Shown: positions 9,400 to 17,464 of the stretch, piece by piece
Layout: every line of letters begins with the position of its first letter
Numbering within the stretch: position 1 is the first letter of the stretch
DNA from: Spirochaetia bacterium
GTDB taxonomy: Bacteria; Spirochaetota; Spirochaetia; Treponematales; Treponemataceae
DNA: 64,000 nt
Assembly: GCA_900767955.1 (NCBI GenBank)
Contig: CAAGBC010000037.1
Location: 186,001 to 250,000 of the forward strand
Direction of reading: 5' to 3'
Notes under the pieces: model-generated
Database searches by the model: none
What the model saw: the letters and a program-made list of their open reading frames with translations, nothing else
Told to the model about the DNA's origin: nothing
Program-made: the position numbers and the translations under genes

Positions 9400-9951
9400 A
9401 TGGCTATAAATAACAATATAATTCCAGGTTTTGATGAAGAAAAAGACGACAGTCTTAAGATTTCTCTTGATAAAGTATCAGACCTTCCTAATTGTATCAG
9501 AATTTATCTTAACGGTTATATCGACACTTATAATTCAAATTTCTTTCAGAAAAAAATTGCAAAAGTAATTGAAGCAGGTTTTATTAATATCATTTTTAAT
9601 TGTACAGCTTTGACTTATGTATCTTCTACAGGTATTGGTTCTTTTACTTCTTTCTTAAAAATGCTTAAACCAAAAGGCGGAGATATCGTATTACTTGATA
9701 TTCAGCCAAAGGTTTATGAAGTATTCCAATTGTTGGGCTTTGCTCAGTTCTTTAATATTAAAGAATCTTTTGAAGATGCAATTGATCACCTAAAATCAGA
9801 ACCTCCTGTTGTAGAAACAGTATTCCCAAAAGTTTTTGCTTGTCCAGTATGTAATAAAAACTTACGAGCAACACGCGCAGGTCGTTTCCGTTGTTCAGAA
9901 TGTAAATCAATTATTGCTATTGATGAAGAAGGAAATGTTTCTTTAGGTTAA
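9400..9951 (+). CDS. STAS-domain protein (anti-anti-sigma type) with C-terminal zinc ribbon
   Basis: In this 183-residue protein, residues ~20-130 form a STAS domain with the CTALTYVSSTGIGS loop carrying the serine that a partner kinase phosphorylates in SpoIIAA/RsbV proteins. The last ~45 residues add a zinc ribbon, CPVC...CSEC, followed by an acidic end. The STAS half suggests partner switching with an anti-sigma factor or kinase; the zinc ribbon is an uncommon addition and could bind nucleic acid or another protein. No anti-sigma factor or phosphatase is adjacent, so the partner is encoded elsewhere. It has its own promoter and a strong terminator. Confidence 0.85.
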   Translation: MAINNNIIPGFDEEKDDSLKISLDKVSDLPNCIRIYLNGYIDTYNSNFFQKKIAKVIEAGFINIIFNCTALTYVSSTGIGSFTSFLKMLKPKGGDIVLLDIQPKVYEVFQLLGFAQFFNIKESFEDAIDHLKSEPPVVETVFPKVFACPVCNKNLRATRAGRFRCSECKSIIAIDEEGNVSLG

Positions 9952-9977
9952 TAAATTTTTATTTTATGCCTTATAAG

Positions 9978-10011
9978 ACTGCACTTATAGAAAAAATCTG
10001 TAATGTGCAGT
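9978..10011 (+). terminator. Rho-independent terminator of the STAS gene
   Basis: ACTGCAC pairs perfectly with GTGCAGT; a second short stem (TTATAG/CTGTAA, one G-U) extends it, and T7 follows. Confidence 0.85.
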
Positions 10012-10045
10012 TTTTTTATTTTAAAATCATAATTTAAAATAAATG

Positions 10046-10319
10046 TTTTCCCCACGAATTCACACAATATTCACAAGTTATCCACATTGTTTTTAACATT
10101 TTTGTGTAAAAATACTAACTTACTATATTATAAAGAATTATGAGTTACAAAGTAAAAAGTTTGTAATTCTTTGTAATATAAATAATTATAAGGTAAGTGT
10201 ATGCTTTTTTATACACAAATTCGATAAAATTTGTTAAAAAATTTTGTAAATTCCTATTGACATAAAAGTTTTCCACGAGTTTTCCACATTTTTAAATTTA
10301 TGAATATTTTTGTGTATAA
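10046..10319. other. Cluster of DnaA boxes in AT-rich non-coding DNA (candidate replication origin or DnaA control region)
   Basis: Five exact matches to TTWTNCACA lie in about 240 bp: TTATCCACA at 10078 (+), TTTTACACA at 10103-10111 (-), TTATACACA at 10209 (+), TTTTCCACA at 10280 (+) and TTATACACA at 10311-10319 (-). One-mismatch boxes sit at 10046 (TTTTCCCCA), 10067 (ATATTCACA) and 10269 (TTTTCCACG). The left group (10046, about 10056, 10067, 10078) and the right pair (10269, 10280) are spaced 10-11 bp, one helical turn, in the same orientation. Between them lies a very AT-rich stretch at 10110-10205 that could unwind. No open frame occupies 9952-10388. DnaA binding is inferred from the boxes; dnaA and dnaN are not in the window. 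Confidence 0.6.
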
Positions 10320-10376
10320 TGCAACGCTTCATGAAACATCTGAATTACACATCTATTGTAAACACAATATTTTTTG

Positions 10377-10382
10377 TATAAT
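10377..10382 (+). promoter_or_regulatory. Perfect -10 element six bases from the ECF transporter start codon
   Basis: TATAAT at 10377-10382 is followed by the ATG at 10389, with a weak TTGTAA at 10356-10361. There is no Shine-Dalgarno sequence. If this element is used, the mRNA would be nearly or fully leaderless. Confidence 0.4.
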
Positions 10383-10388
10383 CAAAAT

Positions 10389-12509
10389 ATGAATGTCATA
10401 GAAATAAAGAGTGTATTTTTTAAATATCAAAATGCTTCAGTGCCTACGATAAATAATGTTTCCTTTAATGTAAAAGAAGGAACTTATTCCGTATTGGCAG
10501 GCTTAAATGGTAGCGGAAAAAGTACACTTTCCAAAATAATTGCAGGTCTTATTGCTCCAGAAAAAGGTGAAGTTGTATTTCCTTTGAACAGCAGAGTTGG
10601 AATTATTTTTCAGTCTCCAAAAGATCAAATTATTTGTGGAACAGTTTCTAGAGACACTTCATTTGGCCCTCAGAATTTAGGTTTGTCTTCTGGGGAAGTA
10701 GAAATGCGCACTATTGAAAGTTTGAACAGCACAAATATGCTTTCTTACGCAAAACATCCGTCTATGGCATTATCTTTGGGACAAACTCAAAAAGTTGCGT
10801 TTAGCGGAATCATTGCTATGCATCCAGATATTTTAATTCTTGATGAATCTGTTTCTATGTTAGACCCTGTTTCTAGAGAAGAAATTTTTGCATTTTTAGA
10901 CCAGTGGCACGCTAAAGGAAAAACGATATTACATATTACACATGATGTTGATGCAATCAAACGAGCTGATTATGCGTACATTATGGATAAAGGCAATTTC
11001 ATTTGGGAAGGAACTGTTCAAGCCTTTTTTGAAAATGAAGATTTGTATAAAAAAATATGTGGAACAAGTCTTGCTAGAAATAATAATCGTTCCCAAGCTG
11101 ACGAAGATTCTTTAGTTTTTGAAAAAGTTTCTTTTAGTTATGAAGATAGTCAAATATTGCATGATATTTCTTTAAATATAAAAAAAGGAACAATTAATGC
11201 CATCACAGGAATTTCTGGAAGTGGAAAATCTACTTTTTTGGAATTGGCAAGTGGTTTGTTGTCCGCTGAATCTGGAAAAATTTATGCAAAGTCAAAGCCT
11301 GTGTTGGCTCAGCAGAATTATAACGGTGCTTTGTTTGAAGCTTTTGCCGCTGATGATGTTGCTTTTGGCCCAAAAAATTTGGGATTAAAAGGAAAAGCCC
11401 TTGTTGAAAAAGTAAAAGAATCAATGAATATTGTTGGACTTCCTTTTGACGAATTTAAGGATAAACAAACTTTTGCACTTTCTGGAGGAGAACGCAGAAA
11501 ACTTGCAATTGCGGGAATTCTTGCTCTTGATTCAGATATAATAATGTTTGATGAACCAACAGCTGCTTTAGATGGGCCATCAAAAATTAAAATGATGGAA
11601 TTGTTCAGGCAGTTGGCAAATAACGGAAAAACTGTAATTTTTAGTACACATCATCCAGATGAAGCTAGTTTTGCAGACAGAGTTATTCATTTAGAAAATG
11701 GCGTTGTTGCCCTTGATACAATGAAAAAAAATCAATCAGAAGAAAATAAAAATCCAGAAGAATCTTTGAAAATGCAAGAATCTTTGGAATCTGCATCAAT
11801 GCTTGCATCTTTGCGAAAAGTTTCTAATTCCCTTGCTTCAAAAGAAGTAAAAAATAGTTTTATTGCTAAACTTAATCCTGCTGTAAAATATTTAATTTTT
11901 CTTCTATTGTTTGTGCTTTCTATTGCGTTTGATTCGCTGTTGCTTTCTGGAATTATGGTTTTTGTATGTTTTATTTATGGTCTTCTTGCTAAATATTCTG
12001 CAAAAAAATTAATTCTTACAATGTTAAAAGTTGTGCCATTGCTTTTATTCTTTTGTGTTTTTCAAATGGTATTTTTTAGTCCAATTCCTGGGGAAAAAAT
12101 TTTGCTTCCTTGGAAATATTTTACAGTTACGCCTTCAAAAATTTTACTTTGTGTAAAAACTTTACTTCATACAGAAGCGGCTTTGTGTTGTATTTGTGGA
12201 TTTATTTATTCCACATCGGAATATGATTTGATAAATGGCTTGGAAATTTTGTTAAAGCCTTTGAGTAAAATAAAAATTCCTACTCAAAATGCTGTAATTT
12301 TAATGGAAATAATTTTTAGATTTGTTCCTTTGCTTATTGATGAAACTATTTCGATTTTAAAAACTCAATTGGTGCGTGGTGCTTTGGGAAAAGTAAAAGG
12401 TTTTTTTGCAAAAATAAAAGCGATGATTCCATTGTTAGTTCCTTTGATTGTACAAACTATAAAACGCGCAGAATCATTGGCAGAAGCTTTAACTGCAAGA
12501 GGTAAATAA
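10389..12509 (+). CDS. ECF-type transporter energising module, fused EcfA-EcfA'-EcfT
   Basis: One 706-residue chain holds a complete ECF module. The first ABC ATPase has Walker A GLNGSGKST (38-46), a degenerate signature LSLGQ (128-132) and Walker B ILILDES (Asp152/Glu153). The second has GISGSGKST (274-282), LSGGE (364-368) and MFDEP (Asp388/Glu389). From about residue 490 an EcfT-like membrane domain follows with several hydrophobic helices. ECF transporters import vitamins or metals with a separate S component; none is encoded nearby, so this is probably a shared module that works with unlinked S components. Two-ATPase fusions are common; inclusion of EcfT in the same chain is less so. The ATG at 10389 was preferred over the upstream TTG at 10374. 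The next gene starts immediately after the stop. Confidence 0.9.
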   Translation: MNVIEIKSVFFKYQNASVPTINNVSFNVKEGTYSVLAGLNGSGKSTLSKIIAGLIAPEKGEVVFPLNSRVGIIFQSPKDQIICGTVSRDTSFGPQNLGLSSGEVEMRTIESLNSTNMLSYAKHPSMALSLGQTQKVAFSGIIAMHPDILILDESVSMLDPVSREEIFAFLDQWHAKGKTILHITHDVDAIKRADYAYIMDKGNFIWEGTVQAFFENEDLYKKICGTSLARNNNRSQADEDSLVFEKVSFSYEDSQILHDISLNIKKGTINAITGISGSGKSTFLELASGLLSAESGKIYAKSKPVLAQQNYNGALFEAFAADDVAFGPKNLGLKGKALVEKVKESMNIVGLPFDEFKDKQTFALSGGERRKLAIAGILALDSDIIMFDEPTAALDGPSKIKMMELFRQLANNGKTVIFSTHHPDEASFADRVIHLENGVVALDTMKKNQSEENKNPEESLKMQESLESASMLASLRKVSNSLASKEVKNSFIAKLNPAVKYLIFLLLFVLSIAFDSLLLSGIMVFVCFIYGLLAKYSAKKLILTMLKVVPLLLFFCVFQMVFFSPIPGEKILLPWKYFTVTPSKILLCVKTLLHTEAALCCICGFIYSTSEYDLINGLEILLKPLSKIKIPTQNAVILMEIIFRFVPLLIDETISILKTQLVRGALGKVKGFFAKIKAMIPLLVPLIVQTIKRAESLAEALTARGK

Positions 12510-13076
12510 ATGATAATAAATAATGAATTTAATTTTTGCCCAAATTGTGGAACTAACAAAATTAAATATTTACAAAATAAAAAATGGTTTTGTTCAGAAT
12601 GTGGATTTGATTTGTACAATAATGTTGCTAGTGCAGTTGGTGTGATTTTTCACGATAAGGACTGTAATGTTTTGTTTGAAAAACGGGCAAAAAATCCTCG
12701 CAAAGGTTTTCTTGCTTTGCCTGGTGGTTTTTGCGATAGAGATGAAACTGCAGAACAAGCTGTAATTCGTGAATGCCTTGAAGAAACTGGCGCAAAACCA
12801 AATAACATAAAATATTTGTGTAGCTTTCCAAATGATTATGAATATAAAGATATTCAGTACAAAACTTGTGATTTATTTTTTACAGCGCTTCTTGAAGATG
12901 AATCAATGGAAGATTTAATTTGTAAATTAAAAGGGCAAGCTTCTGAAGTTGAAAGTTTTTGTGCTTGCAAAGTATCTTCTATTGAAGATGTTGATAAAAT
13001 TCCCTTGGCATTTAAGTCTGCAAAAAATGCTTTGACTTGTTGGATAGAACAGTTTAATTTAAACAAAGGCTTATAA
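12510..13076 (+). CDS. Nudix hydrolase with N-terminal zinc ribbon
   Basis: The 188-residue protein has a zinc ribbon near its start (CPNCG...CSECG) and a full Nudix box, G-x5-E-x7-REUxEExGU, in the segment GGFCDRDE through RECLEETGA. This pairing resembles the zinc-ribbon Nudix family related to NADH pyrophosphatase (NudC) but lacks the larger NudC N-terminal domain. It should cleave a nucleoside diphosphate linked to another moiety; the substrate is unknown. The ATG directly follows the stop of the ECF gene, so the two are co-transcribed, which may hint at a cofactor-related substrate. Confidence 0.87.
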   Translation: MIINNEFNFCPNCGTNKIKYLQNKKWFCSECGFDLYNNVASAVGVIFHDKDCNVLFEKRAKNPRKGFLALPGGFCDRDETAEQAVIRECLEETGAKPNNIKYLCSFPNDYEYKDIQYKTCDLFFTALLEDESMEDLICKLKGQASEVESFCACKVSSIEDVDKIPLAFKSAKNALTCWIEQFNLNKGL

Positions 13077-13101
13077 ATCGTTAAACATAAAAGGAATATC
13101 T

Positions 13102-13629
13102 ATGGAAAAAAATATACAATTGATTTCTTTTGTTATTAGTGTTGTTATTGCGGCTGTGATTTTGTGTTTTATTCCATTTCGTAGAAAAAAAATACTTCAA
13201 AAAGTAGGGGAATGTGTTTTTTCAACAAAGGGAAGAAAAATATTTCCTTCAGCAATTGTTATTGTATTAAGTTTTGCATTGATGGTAGTTTTGTTTTTTA
13301 GAAATATGGGAGTTTTTGTTAATATTGTAATTTACGCAGTTGCAATTTTGGCAATAACAATGAGTTCCAGCGAAATATCACTTTCTAAATACAATGGAAT
13401 TTACAAAAATGGAATTATTGGTAATGGCCACTTTTTGTTGTTTTCGGAAATATACGCAATTCCAGTTCTTGGTTTTTCAAAAGAGGAACAAGAAAATTTG
13501 TTAAGCAATTCAATAAAATTTATTACAACTAAAAAAGGAAATGTTTCTTTTATGTTTGCAGATTATCAAGAACAAAAGGAAGCGCTGAAAATTATTTTGG
13601 AATTAAATCCTTCGTTGGATAGAAATTAA
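13102..13629 (+). CDS. Uncharacterised membrane protein
   Basis: I do not recognise this 175-residue protein. It has three likely membrane segments, at about residues 7-25, 49-66 and 70-86, a basic loop between the first two, and a soluble C-terminal half of ~85 residues rich in Glu and Lys. The layout resembles small PH-like membrane proteins of unknown role, but no motif supports a name. It starts 25 bases after the Nudix gene with AAAGGAATATCT before the ATG, so it is probably the third gene of that operon. Confidence 0.7.
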   Translation: MEKNIQLISFVISVVIAAVILCFIPFRRKKILQKVGECVFSTKGRKIFPSAIVIVLSFALMVVLFFRNMGVFVNIVIYAVAILAITMSSSEISLSKYNGIYKNGIIGNGHFLLFSEIYAIPVLGFSKEEQENLLSNSIKFITTKKGNVSFMFADYQEQKEALKIILELNPSLDRN

Positions 13630-13664
13630 ATCATTTTGGATATATAGAATTCATAATATAACAC

Positions 13665-13693
13665 TAGACATAAAAATGTTTTTTTGTTATATT
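13665..13693 (+). promoter_or_regulatory. Promoter of tRNA-Cys
   Basis: TAGACA at 13665-13670 and TATATT at 13688-13693 are separated by exactly 17 bp. The mature tRNA begins 12 bases after the -10 element, giving a very short 5' leader. Confidence 0.65.
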
Positions 13694-13705
13694 AAATAGC
13701 GTTAT

Positions 13706-13777
13706 GGCGTCTTACCCAAATGGGAAGGGAATGGTCTGCAAAACCACTATGAAACAGTTCGATTCTGTTAGACGCCT
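13706..13777 (+). tRNA. tRNA-Cys (anticodon GCA)
   Basis: The acceptor stem GGCGTCT pairs with AGACGCC, the D stem is CCC/GGG, the anticodon loop is CTGCAAA (anticodon GCA), and the T stem AACAG/CTGTT closes a TTCGATT loop; the discriminator is T (U). The anticodon stem has an A27-C43 mismatch at its outer pair. The 3' CCA is not encoded, so it must be added after transcription. It has its own promoter and a terminator three bases downstream. Confidence 0.93.
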
Positions 13778-13780
13778 CTA

Positions 13781-13803
13781 ATGCTGTTCATTTTGAACAG
13801 CAT
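13781..13803 (+). terminator. Rho-independent terminator of tRNA-Cys
   Basis: ATGCTGTTC and GAACAGCAT form a perfect 9-bp stem with a 5-base loop, followed by T7. Confidence 0.9.
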
Positions 13804-13853
13804 TTTTTTTCAGGCTGGTCATGGCAAAGCCGCAGTCTGTTTATTATATATGA

Positions 13854-13900
13854 GACTGTCTAAAAAATAATATCAATTTTGTGTTATTTTTTAGACAGTC
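13854..13900. repeat. 47-bp element with perfect 17-bp inverted repeat ends
   Basis: GACTGTCTAAAAAATAA at 13854-13870 is exactly repeated in inverse at 13884-13900 around a 13-base loop and is followed by T7. It may be a second terminator or a very small inverted-repeat element. It follows the tRNA-Cys terminator by 50 bases, where no further transcript should need ending. The rest of 13804-13948 holds no gene. Confidence 0.6.
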
Positions 13901-13948
13901 TTTTTTTATTAATTGTGATTACTAATAAAATTTGTTATAGTTATTTAT

Positions 13949-14875
13949 ATGGAAAAAGAATTTTTTGATTACATTATAATCGGAGCTGGTGCAGCAGGAT
14001 TAGCTTCTGCACAATATGCAACTCGTTCAGGATTAAAAACACTTGTTATTGATATTTCTGTTCCTGGTGGGCAAGCGTTAGAAATTCCTGAATTAGAAAA
14101 TTATCCAGGAGTTTTTCCGAGTGTTAATGGAATTGATTTTATTTCCACAATGCAAAAACAAGCTGAATTTTTTGGCGCAAAAATAATTCAATCAGAAGTC
14201 AATTCAATAGATAAAATTGGTGAAAAATTTATTGTTCATACAAAAAATATAGAATACAGTTCCTATTGTCTTTTAATTGCAACTGGCGCAGAACATAAAA
14301 AACTTGGCGTTACTGGCGAAACTGAATTTTACGGAAGAGGCGTTTCTTATTGTGCAGTTTGTGATGGCCCTTTTTTTAGAAACAAAGATGTAGTAGTCAT
14401 TGGCGGTGGTGATTCTGCTATAAACGAAGCCTTATATTTATCTTCAATTGCAAAAAATGTTACTGTAATTCACCGAAGAAACAAATTCAGAGCTGCGCAA
14501 TCAACAGTTGATAGAATTAAGCAAAAAGAAAATGTAACATTAATGTATGATTCAGTTGTAAAAGAAATTGTTGGTTCTGCTGTTGTAACTGGTGTTGTGA
14601 CAGAAAATGTTGAAACAAAAGCAATTTCAGAAGTAAAAACTGATGCCGTATTTGTTTTTGTTGGAATGTCGCCCAAAACGGGCTTAGTTTCTACACTAAA
14701 CAAAGATAATTCAGGTTATATCGTTACAGATGAAAAAATGCAAACAAATGTTCCTGGATTATTTTGTGCAGGAGATGTTCGTTCAAAGCCTTTAAGACAA
14801 ATTGTTACTGCTGTAAGTGATGGGGCTGTTGCTGCTCATAGCGTGGAAGAATATATTCAAACTTTGAATAAATAA
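13949..14875 (+). CDS. trxB: Thioredoxin reductase (NADPH/FAD)
   Basis: The 308-residue flavoprotein has an N-terminal FAD-binding GAGAAGLASA, the redox-active pair Cys135/Cys138 in CAVCDG, a second nucleotide-binding GGGDSAINEAL with HRRNKFRA, and the C-terminal FAD motif GLFCAGDVR. Length is normal. It passes electrons from NADPH to thioredoxin. It stands alone with no ribosome site as strong as those of its neighbours. The GH3 gene begins 33 bases downstream. Confidence 0.94.
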   Translation: MEKEFFDYIIIGAGAAGLASAQYATRSGLKTLVIDISVPGGQALEIPELENYPGVFPSVNGIDFISTMQKQAEFFGAKIIQSEVNSIDKIGEKFIVHTKNIEYSSYCLLIATGAEHKKLGVTGETEFYGRGVSYCAVCDGPFFRNKDVVVIGGGDSAINEALYLSSIAKNVTVIHRRNKFRAAQSTVDRIKQKENVTLMYDSVVKEIVGSAVVTGVVTENVETKAISEVKTDAVFVFVGMSPKTGLVSTLNKDNSGYIVTDEKMQTNVPGLFCAGDVRSKPLRQIVTAVSDGAVAAHSVEEYIQTLNK

Positions 14876-14908
14876 TTTTGCTGATGTAAAAAGTTTGCGG
14901 AGTATAAA

Positions 14909-16600
14909 GTGAAGAAAAATTTATCTATAAAAAAAGTAATTGTTTTTTTTATTTCTATTGTATTTACAAATTTTATTTATTCAAATGAAGTGTTGCCTGA
15001 TAATGTTACTTTTTGGAGCGATTATCCAAATGAAGTTTTAGCAAAAACTATTGTCGATAGAATGACTCCAGAAGAATTATATTCACAGATTCTTATGTTT
15101 GGTTGGGCTGGCGCAGAACCAGAAAATCTTTTGTATCAATGGGTTAATCGTGGATTAGGAAGCGTAAAAGTATTCGGTTGGAATACTGATGATATAAAAC
15201 TTGTTGCAAAATCTATTACTTCGTTGCAAAAAACTTCTGCGCGAGGAAGATTTCAAATTCCTTTGTTTGTTGCAACAGACCAAGAAGGCGGTTGGATTCG
15301 CCATGTAAAAGGTGAAACTGCAAACACTCCAGGAAATATGGCAATTGGTGCTTCTGGGTATCCAGTAGATGCGTGGTATGCAGCTTATTACATTAATAAA
15401 GAAATTAAAGCCCTTGGAATAAATATGAATTTTGCGCCTACTGTAGATTTGTTCACAGATCATGAATCTACAATTATTGGAACTCGTTCCTTTGGCGAAA
15501 ATCCAGAATACGCAGGAATCCTTGGTGCAGCTTTTTCTGCAGGAAGTATTGCAGCTGGTGTAATTCCTACTGCTAAACATTTTCCTGGCCACGGAGATAC
15601 AAGTTTGGATTCTCACGGGGCATTACCAAGAATCGAAATTGATTATGACACATTAAATAAACGAGAATTAGTTCCATTTAAATATTTAATTAAAGAAAAA
15701 GTTCCTGCTATTATGTCTGGTCACTTATCTATGCCAAATATTGATGCAACAGAAGCTCCTGCTTCATTATCAAAGCATATTCTTATGGATATTTTGCGAA
15801 AGGAACTAAAATATGAAGGCTTAATTATTACTGATGATATGATGATGAATGGTGCAACTTTGTACGCTGGTTCCTTGTCAAACGCCTTCAGAATGGCAAT
15901 TGAAGCTGGAAATGATATTGTTATTTCTTCAACAACTGCAAGATTGAACGAAGCTTTGTGGACAAACAATTTGAATTTAATCAAAACAGATGAAGCTTTT
16001 TATGAGCGTGTAAAAGATGCAGCTTTCAGAGTTATAAAAGCAAAGTTGGAATATTTTAAAGGAAATAATGTTGCTCCGTTGTATCCAAATCCAAATACAA
16101 TTGGTCAATTTATTCCAGATAAAGACGGACAAAAATTCTTTTTGGAACAAGCGTGTCGTTCAATAACTTTGTATAAAAAAACTAATTTTCCTGTAAAAGC
16201 TCAAGATGCAGGAAAAGTTTTGTTAGCTGGTTCTTTGCCAAGATTCTTTTCGGAAGGAAAAAAGCGTTATCCAAATAGTTCCGAATTTAGATTTAGTTAT
16301 GAATTAGGGCCAAATGAAACAGAATGGATGTGTGATAATATTCTTAAAAATATTAATGGCTACGATACAATAATAATTTGTGTTTCCAGCGAACGAAGCG
16401 CAAGAATTGCTCAAAAATTAAAAGATTGTGGAAAGCGCGTTATTGTTTTTTCTATTATGTCACCAGTAAATTCTTTTGATTTAGATTGGGCAGATGAAAT
16501 CCTTTTGGGATATAGTTATTCTGGATATACTTTTGTTGCAATGTACGCTGCATTAAATGGGGAATTTACTGTAAAAGGTGTAATGCCATTTACTGAATAA
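14909..16600 (+). CDS. Exported GH3 family glycoside hydrolase (NagZ-like beta-N-acetylhexosaminidase)
   Basis: The 563-residue protein starts at GTG behind GCGGAGT and has an export signal (KKVIVFFISIVFTNFIYS). The GH3 barrel carries KHFPGHGDTSLDSH, the diagnostic loop of the NagZ/beta-N-acetylglucosaminidase branch, and the nucleophile region TDDMMM at residues 308-313. A second alpha/beta domain follows from about residue 430, as in two-domain GH3 enzymes such as YbbD. The predicted role is release of GlcNAc from peptidoglycan or host glycans in the periplasm or outside the cell. Unlike cytoplasmic NagZ it is exported, so cell-wall turnover or mucin feeding are both possible. Confidence 0.88.
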   Translation: MKKNLSIKKVIVFFISIVFTNFIYSNEVLPDNVTFWSDYPNEVLAKTIVDRMTPEELYSQILMFGWAGAEPENLLYQWVNRGLGSVKVFGWNTDDIKLVAKSITSLQKTSARGRFQIPLFVATDQEGGWIRHVKGETANTPGNMAIGASGYPVDAWYAAYYINKEIKALGINMNFAPTVDLFTDHESTIIGTRSFGENPEYAGILGAAFSAGSIAAGVIPTAKHFPGHGDTSLDSHGALPRIEIDYDTLNKRELVPFKYLIKEKVPAIMSGHLSMPNIDATEAPASLSKHILMDILRKELKYEGLIITDDMMMNGATLYAGSLSNAFRMAIEAGNDIVISSTTARLNEALWTNNLNLIKTDEAFYERVKDAAFRVIKAKLEYFKGNNVAPLYPNPNTIGQFIPDKDGQKFFLEQACRSITLYKKTNFPVKAQDAGKVLLAGSLPRFFSEGKKRYPNSSEFRFSYELGPNETEWMCDNILKNINGYDTIIICVSSERSARIAQKLKDCGKRVIVFSIMSPVNSFDLDWADEILLGYSYSGYTFVAMYAALNGEFTVKGVMPFTE

Positions 16601-16601
16601 A

Positions 16602-17285
16602 TTAATCAAAAGTTGGCATTGGGCGTTGAGTTCTGTATTTCCAGTCGTTGGCGTGAGTGTTTGGGCGTAAACCAGCGATTCGTTCATTTTCTGCTTGAAT
16701 TTGGTCTGTAATCATTTTTTTGAAAACATCCATCAATGGTTCTGGATTGATATTTTTGTCTACAAGCCCTGAATCTTGCATTTCTTTAATTAAATAGTAA
16801 CAAGTTTCTATTGTAGAAACACATTCAGGTTTTGGTTCTTTTTTAAAAGTAAAAATGGAACGATATTCACCAGCAAATGTAAATTTTGGTAATTCCAATA
16901 AATTAGGGCTATGCTGAATTACTTTGCGGGAACAAAACCAAGTTGCATCAATAATAATTGCTAATAATTTTTTATTTCCTAAAGTTTGACTAAAGCCTTC
17001 TTTTTTTGCATTCCAAGCATCTTCTCCTGGGTATAACAAAACAGGAAAATACTGTGGGTCGTTGATTAATTGCAAAAGGCGTTTGTTCTGAGTGAAATCT
17101 ACGCCAACTAAAATTTCTGAATCAGTTAAGGAATTTTTTGAAAGGCGACCAGTTCCGGTGCGTTGCTTTTTTGCTTCTTTTGGATGCATTAAAAATACAA
17201 ATTTAATTTGTGGGTCAAATTCTTTTGTGTAACTACAAAGACAAGTAGATAAGGGTCTAAAACAACGATAACAACGCTCAGCCAT
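16602..17285 (-). CDS. DTW-domain tRNA-uridine aminocarboxypropyltransferase
   Basis: The 227-residue protein begins with a cysteine-rich zinc-binding segment (CYRCFRPLSTCLC), then HPKEAKKQRTGTGRL, and a DATWFCSRK segment that corresponds to the DTW motif of the YfiP/TapT family. TapT adds a 3-amino-3-carboxypropyl group from SAM to uridine 47 in tRNA; homologues also act on rRNA. Here an alanine is inserted so that the name-giving motif reads D-A-T-W. Its 3' end lies one base from the convergent GH3 gene. Family is well supported; the target base is inferred. Confidence 0.82.
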   Translation of the reverse strand: MAERCYRCFRPLSTCLCSYTKEFDPQIKFVFLMHPKEAKKQRTGTGRLSKNSLTDSEILVGVDFTQNKRLLQLINDPQYFPVLLYPGEDAWNAKKEGFSQTLGNKKLLAIIIDATWFCSRKVIQHSPNLLELPKFTFAGEYRSIFTFKKEPKPECVSTIETCYYLIKEMQDSGLVDKNINPEPLMDVFKKMITDQIQAENERIAGLRPNTHANDWKYRTQRPMPTFD

Positions 17286-17403
17286 GGCAAAAGTATAACA
17301 AAAAAAATGTGAGTAATCTATATATTTTAAAAGTTTAGCTACGATGAATTAACTTATGATTTATTTTATGAAATAACTGTTTTATGTTGTTTTTGATACT
17401 ACT

Positions 17404-17412
17404 TGCTATACT
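17404..17412 (+). promoter_or_regulatory. Extended -10 promoter element
   Basis: TG-C-TATACT fits an extended -10 element, 52 bases before the ATG of the beta-barrel gene. It supports the start at 17465, since upstream in-frame starts would precede the transcript. Confidence 0.45.
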
Positions 17413-17464
17413 GTGTTTTTTTCTGTATTCTATTGAAGAAAATTATATTTTAGAGGTATTTTTT

